Source of the DNA: Branchinecta lynchi
Lineage: Eukaryota; Arthropoda; Branchiopoda; Anostraca; Branchinectidae
Assembly (NCBI GenBank): GCA_023053575.1
Contig: JAKZAP010000016.1
Location: 8,676,046-8,740,045 of the forward strand
Direction: 5' to 3'
Length of the DNA stretch: 64,000 nt
Position numbers and translations under genes: made by a program. The notes beneath the pieces are model-generated. The model ran no database searches. It was not told the DNA's origin and saw only the letters and a list, made by a program, of their open reading frames with translations. The stretch's first letter is position 1. Every line of letters begins with the position of its first letter. Below are positions 32,911-44,291 of the stretch, in pieces.

Positions 32911-33185
32911 GCCTCGTTTTTGTTGCCTGCTGCAGGTCCACTTCTCGGCCGATTCTGGACTGATTCTTTCTACATCCGTTTTTGCACTGCAGCGCTTCCG
33001 AGGAAGACGGCAGCGCTTCTCGAGAATCACGGACTTGCTCCCCGACCAAGTCCGTGCTTCCCTGCAAGATGCTGCAGCGCTGCCGCTTCAACCAAGAAGA
33101 AAGTGAATCCAAAAACGCATATTATGCAAAAGCAAAGAAGTGCTGCAGCAGCGATGCGGCAGCGCTATTGCAACAAAAACGAGGC
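32911..33185. repeat. Spaced 16-bp inverted repeat
   Basis: GCCTCGTTTTTGTTGC at 32911-32926 and its exact complement at 33170-33185, about 243 bp apart. The spacer is rich in GCAGCGCT words. Frames are open on both strands, but no protein family is recognised. Confidence 0.5.
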
Positions 33186-33279
33186 TCTGGTTTGTGTCTT
33201 TCTGATGCAGTTATCTTGAGCTTTTTCACAGAATTTCTTCAAACGACCAGTTGAAAAAAAATGTATCAAATGTTGAGGG

Positions 33280-34947
33280 TTTCATTCATTAGTTCATAAT
33301 ACGATTTTTGCCAAGTTTAAGGGAATATCACACATTTTCTGGAAGTACTGTGGGGCTAGTAATAACAACATTTCTAGAACTGGTAAAAGCTGTCTTTTGA
33401 CGTTGATCCGAAGTCTCTAGCTCATCTGGCTCAGATTCTAGGAGCCTGTAAAATCTGCAGTTTGACAAAAAGTCGCAAAAATGTCAATCCTTGTGGTCAA
33501 TTATCTCTGTGTAACCGCCGTAAATTTTTTTCGTTCTTTTTTCATTCGAAAGAGCGCATTCTTGCCTTTCGTTTGGTACCCTAGCCATCTTTCACATTTG
33601 AGTTTAGACACTTTTTTGGCAATTGAAGTTGACCTACTTTGAGACTAACAATCTCGCTACAAACGTGCAACAACTTTTATTGTAATTTTTATTTCGGCTG
33701 TTGGCGTAACTCGGTTGTTGCTGGGTTCTTATAATGGCCCACTTCGAATATTTCATCGTACTGAACTAATTGGTGGTGCTTACCGTACCGTATTAGTGAC
33801 CATATGACCCACGATACGGAAGCAGTCCACTGTTACCAGGCTAAACTCATGGCGTACGTTAAAAATATTTGTCCTGCTCTTACGAAAGTGTCGTACGTTA
33901 CTGAGGGTGCTGCTTCGCAGTAGGAACAACAAGTTTTTTGCAATCTTTGCTCAATCAGACTGACTTTGGATTACCCGCCGAGTCTCAATTTTTGTGCGAC
34001 TTCTCATGGCAAGAGTGCGTGTGACGGTATTGGGGGTACGACAAAACGCATGGTTGCTAAAGAGATTTTGCGTCACATTGCGGATAAGTGACGTCGTATT
34101 AACACAGCCAACTCAGTATTTCATGTTGCTTCAGAAAAGATCACCGGAATCGTGTATTTTTTGTTAGGAGTGACGAACTCAGAAACTTACCATCTGCAAG
34201 AGCGGTTCCCACATACCGTTGGTTTTTCTGGAACTAGAAGTCATCACCGTTTTAAACATATCTCGCATACCCATGTTCGGGGGTTCTTGACATCTGCGAG
34301 TTCAGCGTATTCTGAAGGCATGGTTTTGCGCGAAGATTACACCTCTTCGTCTTTTCTAACAGTGAATGATGGTTCTTCGTGCCATGTTTTTTTTATTTCA
34401 CTTAATAAATATTGCAAGATAGGTTTCTCATATATTCAAACAAGTCACTAAGAAGTCAGGTCGAACGCAGGAGGTGCAAGACTGCGGCACCTTGTCTATT
34501 TGCTTAATTTTACAGAGTAGCTTTGTACATTCCGCCAATAAACTCGATATATCTCCGAGCCTGTGCACCACCAATTAGTTCAGTACGATGAAAAGTTCGA
34601 AGTTTGGCATTATAAGAAGCCAGCAATCAACGAAGAACGCCGAGAGCAGTTTAATCAAGTAAAACAGCCGAAAAAAAATTACAAATTGCAAAAATGCACA
34701 TTTTTAGCGAGATTTTTAGTCCCAAAGCAGGTCGACTTCAATTGCCAAAAAAAGTATCGAAACTCAAAAGGTGGAAGATCGCTATGGGGCTCCTCCAGGC
34801 TCCTAGAATCTGAACTAAATGAGCTAGAGACTTTGGATCAACGTCAAAAGACAGCTTTTGACCAGTTCTAAAAGCTAGTACTTCCAGACAATTTGTGATA
34901 TCCCCTCAAATTTGGCGAAAATCGTATTTTGAACTACGGAATGAAAT
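33280..34947. mobile_element. Long inverted-arm element in intron 1
   Basis: Left arm 33280-33779 and right arm 34565-34947 are homologous in inverted orientation. From the outside in both show AATACGATTTT, TCTGGAAGTACT, AAAGCTGTCTTTTGACGTTG, TTTTGGCAATTGAAGT, CTTCTTATAATG and finally TCATCGTACTGAACTAATTG. The left arm has roughly 115 bp extra. The core of about 785 bp holds a decayed open frame (next entry). The layout is that of a DNA transposon with long terminal inverted repeats, or of an inverted duplication. No target duplication could be identified. Confidence 0.7.
33785..34451 (+). pseudogene. Decayed transposon-type ORF with HGKSACDGIGG motif
   Basis: Reading through the stops at 33920 and 34089 gives a chain with HDTEAVH, YVTEGAASQ, FCATSHGKSACDGIGGTTKR and further on ASEKITGIVYFL. 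From memory, the HGKxxCDGxGGTxKR signature with an upstream DGAASQ block occurs in long uncharacterised proteins repeated in many invertebrate genomes, evidently transposon-encoded. Here in-frame stops break it, and no full-length copy is in the window. The class of element is not certain. Confidence 0.55.
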
Positions 34948-36305
34948 CATCTTGGAAAGGGTCCTCTTCAGGCTCAAAACCGCTCAAGTTGGAAGAACGA
35001 GCTTATGGAAAAACAAACTAAAGAATTTTTAGCGTTAAATATTTGACTTCGGGAATTCTTTGTGCCTGGAGTTAAAAACGTTGATGTGATTTCAATTTGG
35101 ACACGGCTGCTGTTTTTGCTGCTCGATTGGGTTGTAGGATCAGGTAGAGATTTTTCTTTATTTGGGTTGACTTTGGTTTTGTTGTAGATAAGAGCTGGGG
35201 GTCTGAATTTCCTTTCGCTGATGATGCCGTTCCATGTTTCTGGTAGTGAATATTCACCTGTGACTCTGTAAGCCTAATTTTGGACATGGTTCAAGGTTAT
35301 CTTTATTTAGAAAATAAATGAAAGTTAATGAATTCGCAATTCACTTCCTGGCACCAATGGTTATCACATCGAACCAGGATGCAGTCAATAGTCTTACAAA
35401 TGCAGTTAATAGTCTTACAAATCAGAAAATTATGATAGACACTGCAACAGATAACTTCACTGCTTCAAGATTTATGCAGCTGTCTTTTTCGCTTCTAAGC
35501 TGAACGGCTTTTTGGGGTCGAAAACATTAGCACCTATGAATTCGTAAAGTTTGTGTGTCCGTCTGTTACCATGCTGACTCTCAAAGGGGTTAAGATATTT
35601 TGTTGGAATTTGGTTCGAGGATGCCTTCGATCAAAGTACAGGTAAAGTGAACGGGCAATCCAGTTTTATGGAAACTTGGTGGCTGAACGAGTGCATGGGC
35701 CCTAGAAAGTGCTCGGATTCGAATGAAACTTGACCAAGGTGTTCAATTTATCCGCATCCGAGAACGTGTTGCAAGGAGGTCTCGGAAATGTTGTAATACG
35801 AGTAGGGGCCGAAACAGATAGAGGGATTGGGATACAACTTGAAAGGTACAGAATCCATGGGACCTAGACATATAATTTGAGGCTAAACAGGATCTGACGT
35901 CGGTGGGGTGAAGGTGCGGAGGAGGGGTACCGGACCGTTAGGCCCACTGGAAATTTTTCAGAAATTCTCCGTTTGAGTGATACTTGATGAATGGTAGACG
36001 CATATGCCAAATAAGTGCCATTTACGTGTCCGAACCTCTTCTTCCATTATGGTAGCACTGTAGTGGGATTAGGGGCGGGTCCTGAATATTTTCTTAAACA
36101 CTTAGGGACCAAGTGGGTTGAGAACGATTTAGATAAACTTGGCGATCTATTAGTTACTATTCCGACAAGGCTGGAACGGTCAGCGTAGTAACTTTTCGTG
36201 AGGATGGTACGGAAATAGTAACTAATAGTAACTATTGTTAGAAGGGTGGAGCATGCTCACAGTACAGTATTTATTTTGTTTGTTTATGACAATTTGACTT
36301 TTTAG
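34948..36305. repeat. Intron 1, right part: dispersed repeat fragments
   Basis: 35095-35170 is a copy of the CACGGCTGCTGTTTTTGCTG fragment also seen at 18.4 and 42.4 kb. 35520-36130 is a degenerate G-tract repeat with phrases like GATTCGAATGAAACTTG. 36145-36250 is the pair of 17860-17965. No additional exon of dymeclin is expected here, because exons 1 and 2 join in frame. Confidence 0.5.
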
Positions 36306-36452
36306 GGAAGGTGTCCAGGGTGTAGCGTCAACCATTGGCGTATTCAACGAGAATCTTCTGGTGAATAATTTTTACACTGGAAATGTTGGAGCATTGATCT
36401 ATGTGTTCCTTGAACGATCGTTGGAGCTAAAGGACTCTGTACATTTGGAAGA
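36306..36452 (+). CDS. DYM: Dymeclin, coding exon 2
   Basis: Residues 46-94 (the Arg codon is split with exon 1). Acceptor CTTTTTTAG before GGAAGG, donor GTAAGT. The translation has NNFYTGNVGALIYVFLERS, corresponding to the NPRTGNLGALIKVFLSR segment of human dymeclin. Enters and leaves in phase 2. Intron 1 before it is 6557 bp. Confidence 0.92.
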
Positions 36453-36879
36453 GTAAGTTTCTGCATTTTCTCCAGGATTTTTTTGTTTGTGGGTGGTGGT
36501 GGAGGGGCCACGAAAGACCCAGATATAGTAACATAGTTTTCTTCTTAAGGTTAAGTTTCTAGGTTAGCCTTCCCAACTTTGTGTTCTTAGGGCTTATTGA
36601 CAGTTATCCTTTCATGATTAAAGATACTTCAAGGAAAATATTGAATAAAACTTGAATATACCAGTTTCGTGTCCCATCCACCAGTGCCAAATAAAAAACC
36701 AACAAGAGCTCCGAGCTCATAAGGAACTTGTTACGAGTATGTGTTGCAAGAAAGTAGATGGGAACGTCACGAATGCCCCACCCCCTTCGACGCCCCTAGA
36801 ATCGGACATAGAAATAGCGTATCTAGCTTCACTCGAGTCTGAGCATACCCGGCATCGCTTCAGATAATCTAGAACAAAT

Positions 36880-37430
36880 GACGTGTCTACCTTCCAAGTT
36901 CAGATTCACTAGTTTGATCCCCAGACGCCCATACTATTTCCGGTCCCCCTCAAACTCCCCCTACCGTGGCCGAATCTGGTTTGGACACATAAATGGATCA
37001 TCTAAAGCATCTTCACTTACCGCCTATCAAGTTTCAGTCGAATTTGATTTTTTTTCGGGAAATTCCGGTACCCCCCCCCCCCTCACCGTCCGGACCCTAA
37101 AACATGTCATTAGGGCATATAATATCTCTATTTTAAAAGTTTCATTCAGGTCACTCCACTCGTTTGACCCCTATGTGAGCCAAACAGTTTCCGGAACTCC
37201 GCCCCCCCACAACTCCCCCACTGTGGGCGAATGCGACTCGGACACATAAACCTCACATCTCCGACATCTCGTCTTCTCGTCCGTCAAGCTTGACTCGAAT
37301 CGAGTATATCTGCAAATTTCCAGTCCCCGTTTCTTCCTCCTACCGTGGCTGGATCCGATCCGGACGCCAAATATCAAATCTAGGCCGCATATACTCGGTA
37401 CTCTTCAGCTTGCATCCCATTCTGTCCATT
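36880..37430 (-). repeat. C-tract (inverted G-tract) repeat array
   Basis: Units with GATTTG/GACTCG-type phrases and C runs at about 37068-37082 and 37202-37208. It is the inverse of the G-tract arrays at 39.8 and 45.5 kb. Part of dymeclin intron 2. Confidence 0.5.
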
Positions 37431-37441
37431 CGTTTGGTTTT

Positions 37442-38860
37442 TGGGATCCCAAAACGTTAGTGGAGGGATACCTATGACTTCATAAAAGTTGTCCGTCTGT
37501 CCGTCCGTCTGTGAGCACGATAACTCTCGTAGGGAAGTAGGTAATTTGATGAAACTTGGTGTGAGTACTCGGGTCTCTTTGATGTCCGGGGGGAGGGTCA
37601 AATTAAGGGGCGAACAAAATATTTTTTAACAGCTAATCAGATAGTCGATTTAGGGGTAAGATAACAGGCTGAACACGAATATTAAAATAATTTTCTCGTT
37701 GTATAAGTAGTTCGCTCGGAATCCGGCCAGAACCGTAAAATTTGTTAAAAGTAAATGTTATATCTGAAGTTGATTAGATGTTCGATTTAGGGGTAAGAAG
37801 ACATTCTGAATCCGTATATGACAATCACTTTCAACCCGGACATTTAGTTCGCCCGGAATCCGGTGGAAACAGGAAAGTTTGTTAGAAGTAAAAGTTGTAT
37901 CTGAAGTTGAATAGAGGTTCGATACAGTGGTATGGAGTCATGCTGAGTCGGTATATGAAAATTATTTTCTCATCGGACATGTATTTTGCCCCGAATCCAG
38001 CCAAAACCCGAAATTCTTTTGAAAGTTAAAGTTTTATCTGAAAGGATTAGAGGTTCGATATATGGGTAAGAAGATGCGCTGAATTTATTTTTGGGCTTTA
38101 GTTTTTTTTTGCCGGATAAGTATTTCGCCCGGAATCCGGCTGAAACTGAAAATATGGCTTAAAGGACACCTGAACAATGAAACCATAATTGAACGCACCA
38201 TGGAGAATGCATTTACAGACATGGACACGGAGAGCATTCTTCTCCTGAGCGTGACGTTTTTAAAATAGGGATGATTGTTTCCGGAGGTTTGCACATGCAG
38301 ACTCCAAGACAAAAAGCGCAATTCATTCAAATCTTGTACAGCGCTGGCCGGATCGTATTGGAATTTCTTCTAGATATACGTTTGGGCTTATCTGGTTAAA
38401 AAATATTCCAGAAGAAGGGTTGATTGGAGACATTTGTTAATTTCTAAAATTGCTCGGTACTGAAATAAGGACAGATGAAAAATGGAGCAAAAATCATAGC
38501 TTGGAAACGGTATTCCGTATTTGGATTGGGTTTTCTGCAGGCAATGTTAACGGGTTTTCTGCAGGGAATGTTAACGGGCGTCATACAGATAGAGATGATA
38601 GTTGGTACTCTTCATTCAGGTGTCCTTTAAGTAAGGCATGGAAGTTTTGATCAATTTCGTCAAAGTAGATACGGGTAACTACACATGCTGAATCATATCT
38701 GGAATTGGTTATCTCAGATGGTTAGCTGGCCTTATTCTGTTTCTAAATTTTAATTGTAAAAATGTTCAAGGAGTCTGACGAAGACCGGATGTCTACATGA
38801 CGAAATTTTCTGGATCACATATTAAATTTTTGGGATCCTATCGAAACCTTTGGCCTTGTT
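37442..38860 (+). mobile_element. Family G, copy I, split by a T1 MITE
   Basis: Head TGGGATCCCAAAACG at 37442, four central repeats to 38150, interruption by 38163-38626, then GTAAGGCATGGAAG and the tail ending TGGCCTTGTT at 38860. Its own length without the guest is about 955 bp. Confidence 0.8.
38163..38626 (+). mobile_element. TTAA-target MITE, family T1, copy 2
   Basis: Ends AGGACACCTGAA / TTCAGGTGTCCT, TTAA on each side (38159-38162, 38627-38630). Its 25-bp excess over the 13426 copy is explained by a tandem duplication of GGTTTTCTGCAGGVAATGTTAAC near 38525-38575. Inserted into family G copy I. Confidence 0.87.
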
Positions 38861-38869
38861 GTGCATGTC

Positions 38870-39735
38870 ACACATTTTCCGGCCCCCCTCCAACTCCCCC
38901 AACCATGGCCGCACTGGCCGCATATGGTTCGGACGCATGTTTTGCATATCTAGGTCATAAGTTCTCATCACCCATAAAGTTTCACTCGAATTGGACCATC
39001 CGTTCCCAACCTATGGAAGTGAGCAATTTCCGGACTCCCCTTCCCTTGACTACCGCAAAAATGGTCGGTTCCAGGAGCGTAAGTCTTCCTAGGGCATTGT
39101 GTCAGGTCCTTAAATCTACTTGGTCCGGTCACTAATATGCCTGCCAAGTTCATCGTCCTTAGCACATCTGTAAGTATCCTAACTCGCGATCACCGAAATT
39201 CAAGGAAAGCCCTGTTTTCCCCCAAAGAGCCCTGGAATGACCTGGTTCTGTCAAGAACGTATCTAGGGCTTATGCGTGTTCTTCCCACCAAATTCCATCC
39301 CGATCCCTCAACGCTAAGCGTTTCACGAAAATTCGGGAGCCCCACTCGACCCACCCCCCCTACAAGCACCGTATCCGGCCGGTTTCACTTCAAGTTTTAT
39401 TCAAATCCGATAGCGCATTCAGAAGCCAGAGTGCCACAAGATTCTGGATTCCCCATCCCTCCACTCCCCACGATGGTCGGATCGTGGAAACGACTATTCT
39501 CAAGTCATTTGTTCGAGTCCCTGATATGTCTGCCGAGTTTCATCGTCCTATTACATCAGGAAGTACCGAACTTGCGTGATCACTAAAATTCCGGGTCACT
39601 GATATGCCTGTCAAGTTCTATCGTCCTAGCTTATGTGGAAGTGCCAAACTAGCAAAACCCGGACCGACGGACGGACAGCACTTGCCATACAAATCAGTAT
39701 ATAGTACCTTCTTGCCGACCCTGTGCCCCCCCCCC
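38870..39735 (-). repeat. C-tract repeat array
   Basis: Repeating phrases CCAAGTTTCATCGTCCTA, CCCCTCCA, TCCGATCC and a C18 run at 39726-39743. Inverted relative to the array starting at 39836. Open frames such as 39137-39586 are made of the repeat. Confidence 0.55.
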
Positions 39736-39835
39736 CCCCCCCGGCAAGAATTAAGAAGTTTGAACGCTCTTTGATTTGAAACAAATCGAACGGTTTGTAC
39801 GAGTCATTTAGTGTTCGTCTTTTCCCGATCCGACC

Positions 39836-41130
39836 ATTTGCGGGGGAATGGAGGGGGGGGGGGAATCTGGAAAATTGAAGGCAGTTTGTCCCACTTTTTC
39901 GAGTTAGGGTACTTCCAGATGTGGTAGGACTATGTAACTTGGCAGGTATATCAGGGACCCGACAAAACTTTGAAATAATCAGTTTCTCAATCCGACCATC
40001 TGGGTGGAGGGCGGGAGAATCTGGAAAATCGAGAAGAGTGTAACTTTCGAACGGGTGATTGGATTGGAATGAAACTTAACAATTAAATAGATTTAGTTTG
40101 AAGTCTGTGGACCGGATTTGGCAGCTAAGGGGCAGATAGACCGGAAATCTCGAGAAACGGTTAGAATGGAGGAATCGGAGGGAAACCTGCTAGAAAGAAT
40201 ATCTGCTCTAGATAAATCGTTTACACAGTTGGACTGGATCCGGACACTGGGGGGGGGGGGATTTCTGTGATGGCAGTTTCGGGATTTTCACGACGAAACT
40301 TGGCAGGCATAGCTGGGACCCGGTCAGACTGACTTGGAAATAAAAATTTCTCGGTCTGGTAATCGTGGTGATCTTTTTCATGTCCGGACCGGATCCGACA
40401 ACTATAGGGGGGGGGGGGATATGTTACCGGCATAGACTGTGAGAGATCGGGATGGAATTTTGTGGGAATAACGAACATATGCTCTGGTTTAATCATTTAC
40501 AGAACCGGATGGTTCCGGGAACTGTGGGGGGAGTTCAGGGGGGGGGGGGGGTACGGAATTCCGGTGATCGCGAATTAAGTTACTCCCACATGTGCTAGAA
40601 CGATGAAACTTGTCTGGAAAATTAATTCAACAAGATTGGCTTAGAAATCGTCATTTTCAAATCTGAATATTCCTTAAAGTAGGTACCAATCTTGACCACA
40701 AAGTAAGAAAAATACTTGCAAGCAAAATATACATTTTAATGATCCCCATGAGCCCATTATCATTTTTGCCTTAAGGGTTTTGCTTACAAATGAAGTTCTA
40801 GCTCCCTTAAAGTGCGCATCCTAACCGAAAAGTGAAAAAAAAAAACACTTTGACCAAAAGGTATTTACTAATGATCCCCAAGGGCCTCAAGAATTTTGCT
40901 TACAGATGAATTTCTAGCGCCTTTAAAGTGCGCATCATTACGGCAAAGTCTAAAAATAAAATACTTTTTACCAAACGATATATTCTCATGATTTCAAAGT
41001 TCAGGATCATTCTTATCTCAAGGGTTTTGCTCACAAATGATCAGAACAAACCCATGAAAAGGCAAATTCGATGTTTCATCTTCTTAACCACCCTTGTAAG
41101 TACCACATCAGCTACTAGCTCTTGTTTCTC
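39836..41130 (+). repeat. G-tract array followed by 130-bp units
   Basis: 39836-40680: several degenerate units with a G run (39848-39859, 40247-40260, 40406-40419, 40536-40550) next to GGATCCG and followed by ACTTCCAGATGTGCTAGRACG and ATGAAACTTGGCAGG. 40735-41065: three units of roughly 110-135 bp with GATCCCCAWGRGCC, TTTTGCTTACAAATGAA and TTTAAAGTGCGCATC. The same succession recurs at 45520-46740, so it behaves as one composite element. Confidence 0.55.
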
Positions 41131-41913
41131 TGTTTTGAGAGTTAAATATTGCATTGTGTTGTCTCTCTGTTCTTTTGTCTACGCCATCTAGATCCTCCCG
41201 GGCCAGTCTTGATGGGCATACATTTTTCTTGTCAAAAGGTATGGCAGCAAAGGAGTGTCACACAATGGGAGTTCTTTGAAGATCTTTCTGGGGGTTCCTT
41301 GGAAGATGGTTATCGCTTGAGGACTCGGCACGCCTAGGACTGTGAATCTCTTTATTTTGTTTCGAGAGTTTGTTCCTGCTTATGAAACCTAAGTAGCCTT
41401 CCAGCGACCTGTTATTAGTTACGATCGTTACTATTCTTGTTATTATTGCCGTCCCAGAGCCCGCCCTAATCAGTAATTTGGCTCCTCCCACTTATTATTT
41501 TCGTTCCACGACTGTTACGATCGTTACAATTTACTTATGATGGTCGCGAGCATCATAAGTGATAATAACCATCGGTCCTGCAGGAACTCCCGTAAGATTG
41601 ATGAGGAATGGTCGCGTCGTTATTATTTTCGTTCCAGAGAGCGTGATAACTACCACAATACAGCGCTCGTCCCTCCTCTTATCATCGCAACTTCATTTCA
41701 CTGGAAAGCTACCCTAGATATGTTAACATGTAATTTTCTGTGGCAGGTTGCTTGTACTTCAAGAAGAGTTAGTGAAAACTTTTTGGAAAGAGTTCCATAT
41801 TCTGTTTTAGAGTCCAACTGTAATAGTATTCTTGTTCCTTCGTTTGCTTTTCTCATGTGGTGTATGTCTTTCACCAGTGAAAGGTAGCCTATTCTTGTTT
41901 TATTTTTTTTCAG
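41131..41913. other. Rest of dymeclin intron 2
   Basis: Non-coding. Contains GTTACGATCGTTAC palindromic words near 41415 and 41515. Ends with the polypyrimidine tract TTTTATTTTTTTTCAG of exon 3. Confidence 0.4.
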
Positions 41914-42035
41914 TCGGCTCTTTACTTGGCAGTCGTACAATGCCTTGTTCATCTTGCGATGCATTCTGTCAGACTGGGTTGACCGCTTGGATGAAGCACA
42001 GCTTCAGGCAGAATTCCACAGCCTTCCAAATTTGG
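41914..42035 (+). CDS. DYM: Dymeclin, coding exon 3
   Basis: Residues 95-135. Acceptor TTTTTTTTCAG, donor GTAAGT. The segment LFTWQSYNALFILRCILSDW matches HIFIWQTHNALFIICCLLKV of the human protein. Enters in phase 2, leaves in phase 1. Confidence 0.92.
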
Positions 42036-42359
42036 GTAAGTTATTGATCATAAATGTTTCATCCCAAAGACTGTTCTATAGGGATCGCTTGGTGTGCTAC
42101 CTTTCCTATAAATACTCCTTCAGCCCAAGCTGACTTCGAAACATGTATTCAAATAATGCCTGCAGCGGATACGTCACTTACGATGATTTAGCAGCGATAT
42201 TTTGGCCCTTCTTGGCAAGGGTCTTCGTCAAGCTGTTAATCTTCCGGCTGAACGTTGGGGAAGGAACAAACCTGTAATAAATAACTGAAGCTTCTACCGA
42301 CTATAAATATGTTATTCGGGGAAATTACTTTTAAATACCACGTTGGTAAAAAATTAGTC

Positions 42360-42530
42360 CTTGGATTTAATTTTTGATATGGCCGCTGTTTTTGCTGTGC
42401 GATCGGGGCGATGATGAGAAAAGTTTTTTTTCTGCATTTTGATCAACTTTGGTAGCCGTATCCGTTTATGCATTGATTGAATATATACCTCTCCTATTTT
42501 GTCCATCTCTCTTGCGAATCTGACAGGATC
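42360..42530. repeat. Dispersed fragment, third copy of the GGCTGCTG repeat
   Basis: TGGCCGCTGTTTTTGCTGTGCGATCG corresponds to 18420-18445 and 35105-35130, more diverged. Confidence 0.45.
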
Positions 42531-42588
42531 CGCCATTTTCACCCGTTGGATATTCACTGTCTTATAGAGACAATTCAATATATACCAT

Positions 42589-44060
42589 AGTTGATACCAT
42601 GGTAACTGGATCTGCAATATGACATTTTTGCAGTAACCGTGGTTTATGATATACGGTTGCTCTGCAAAAACGACAGTTGCTGGAATTGCGCTTCTCGAAG
42701 TCGTCCCAAAAGAACAAGACCAAAGGTGTCGATGGGATCCCAAAAATCTAAGATTTGATCCAGACAATTGGGTCTTGTCGTCGCCAGGCTAACCATCAGA
42801 GAAAAGCGAGCTCAGATATTTTATCTACCTATCTATCTACACCTCTATAAGCCATATCTATTTTGACGATACTGACCGAAACTTCCTGCTTTATACTACT
42901 GCCAAATTCGCGGTGTCGCCCGAATTCCAAGCGAACTACTAGTCCAGCAAAAAAAGAAAATTCAGAAACGAAACCGGCGTATCTCCTTATCCCTATAAAG
43001 AACATCTAATCAACTTTAAATAAAATTTTGACTTCAAAAAAAAAATGCGGGTACAACCGGATTCCTGACTAATTATATGTCCGGGTAAAAAATAATCATC
43101 ATATACAGACTCAGCTTCTCTTCTTACCCCTAAATCTATCATCTAATCAACTACAGATAAAGCTTTTGCTTTTAACATATTTTCCGGTTTTGACCGGGTT
43201 ACAGGCGAACTAGTTGTCCAGCGAGAAAATGGTTTTCACCATCGGGTTCAGCATGTCTTATTACCCCTAAACAAACATTTAATCAACTTCAACTGAAACT
43301 TGTTACTTCGAACCAACTTTCCGGTTTTGGCCGGATTCCGGACAAACTGCTTGTCCGGCGACAAAATGATTTTCACCATCATGCTCAGCATGTCTTCTTA
43401 CCTCTAAATCAAACATTTAATCAACTTCAAATCAAACTTTTACTTTCAACCAACTTTCCGGTTTTTGCCGGATTCCGGACGAACTACTCGTCCAGCGAGA
43501 AAATGGTTTTCGCCATCTTGCTAAGCATGTCTTCTTACACCTAAATCAAACATTTAATCAACTTCAAATGAAACTTTTACTTTTAACAAACTTTCCGGTT
43601 TTTGCCGGATTCCGGACGAACTACTTGTGCGGCGAGAAAATGATTTCCACCATCGTGCTCTGCATGTCTTATTACCCGATAATCGACTATCACATTAACT
43701 GTTTACAAATATTTTGTTTGTCCCTTAATTTCAACCCCCTCCCCCACCCCCGAATATAGGGCTACAGAGCTCATCTACGAACTCGACCTTACCCTTGACC
43801 CAAACAATCCTCATACTAAATTTCATCAAAAAATCTCATTCCCTTCGGGAGTTATCGTGCTTACAGACGGACGGACGGACAACTTTTGCGATGTCATAGG
43901 TATCCCTCCACTTACGTTTTGGGATCCCAAAAACTTATATGCAGTCACATCACGAAGTGCCAAACTTCTCTGCCAAAATATCAGATACCACGATCACTGG
44001 CCAGATACCACGATAACTGCAAAAACGACTTTAGACCGTGGTATCTGCAAAAAGGCAACT
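42589..44060 (-). mobile_element. Foldback element copy 2, split by family G copy J
   Basis: The left piece (42589-42712) begins AGTTGATACCATGGTAACTGG and reaches CTTCTCGAAGTCGTCCCAAAAG. The right piece (43930-44060) resumes at GTCACATCACGAAGTGCCAAAC and ends GGCAACT. Together they match the inverse of 4757-5113. CAT flanks both outer ends, a possible 3-bp duplication. The right end is 31 bp before dymeclin exon 4. Confidence 0.7.
42713..43929 (-). mobile_element. Family G, copy J, full length, six central repeats
   Basis: Plus strand begins AACAAGACCAAAGG and GGGATCCC, continues with five to six inverted units (TTTCCGGTTTTTGCCGG, TTCCGGACGAACTACTTG) and ends with the inverted head CTTACGTTTTGGGATCCCA. 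The insertion point can be read against the intact foldback at 4757-5113. Confidence 0.83.
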
Positions 44061-44091
44061 CATATTTTCTGATGCTTCATTTCTTTTCTAG

Positions 44092-44176
44092 ATAATAGCA
44101 AAATCCTTTATCCACCTGACATTTTGGAGGCCTTTGTGAACAGGCTTGTTGAGCTGTTGGTTGACCTGCCCATATG
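44092..44176 (+). CDS. DYM: Dymeclin, coding exon 4
   Basis: Residues 136-163. Acceptor TCTTTTCTAG, donor GTAAGT. Codes DNSKILYPPDILEAFVNRL and VELLVDLPI, the counterpart of the helix ending LITDIPLLD in human. Enters in phase 1, leaves in phase 2. Only 85 nt, the shortest exon seen. Confidence 0.9.
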
Positions 44177-44291
44177 GTAAGTAAATATTTCTGACAGGTT
44201 GCGTATGCACTCCACTCTGTTGGAAAAAAAAGCTACTTGAAGAGAAATTTGATAAGATTCACCTAGTGTAGTTTCAGGTTTAAGGCGCTTG

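Noticed and set aside
39137..39586. 149-codon open frame
   Set aside because: Made of the inverted G-tract repeat, with no conserved domain.
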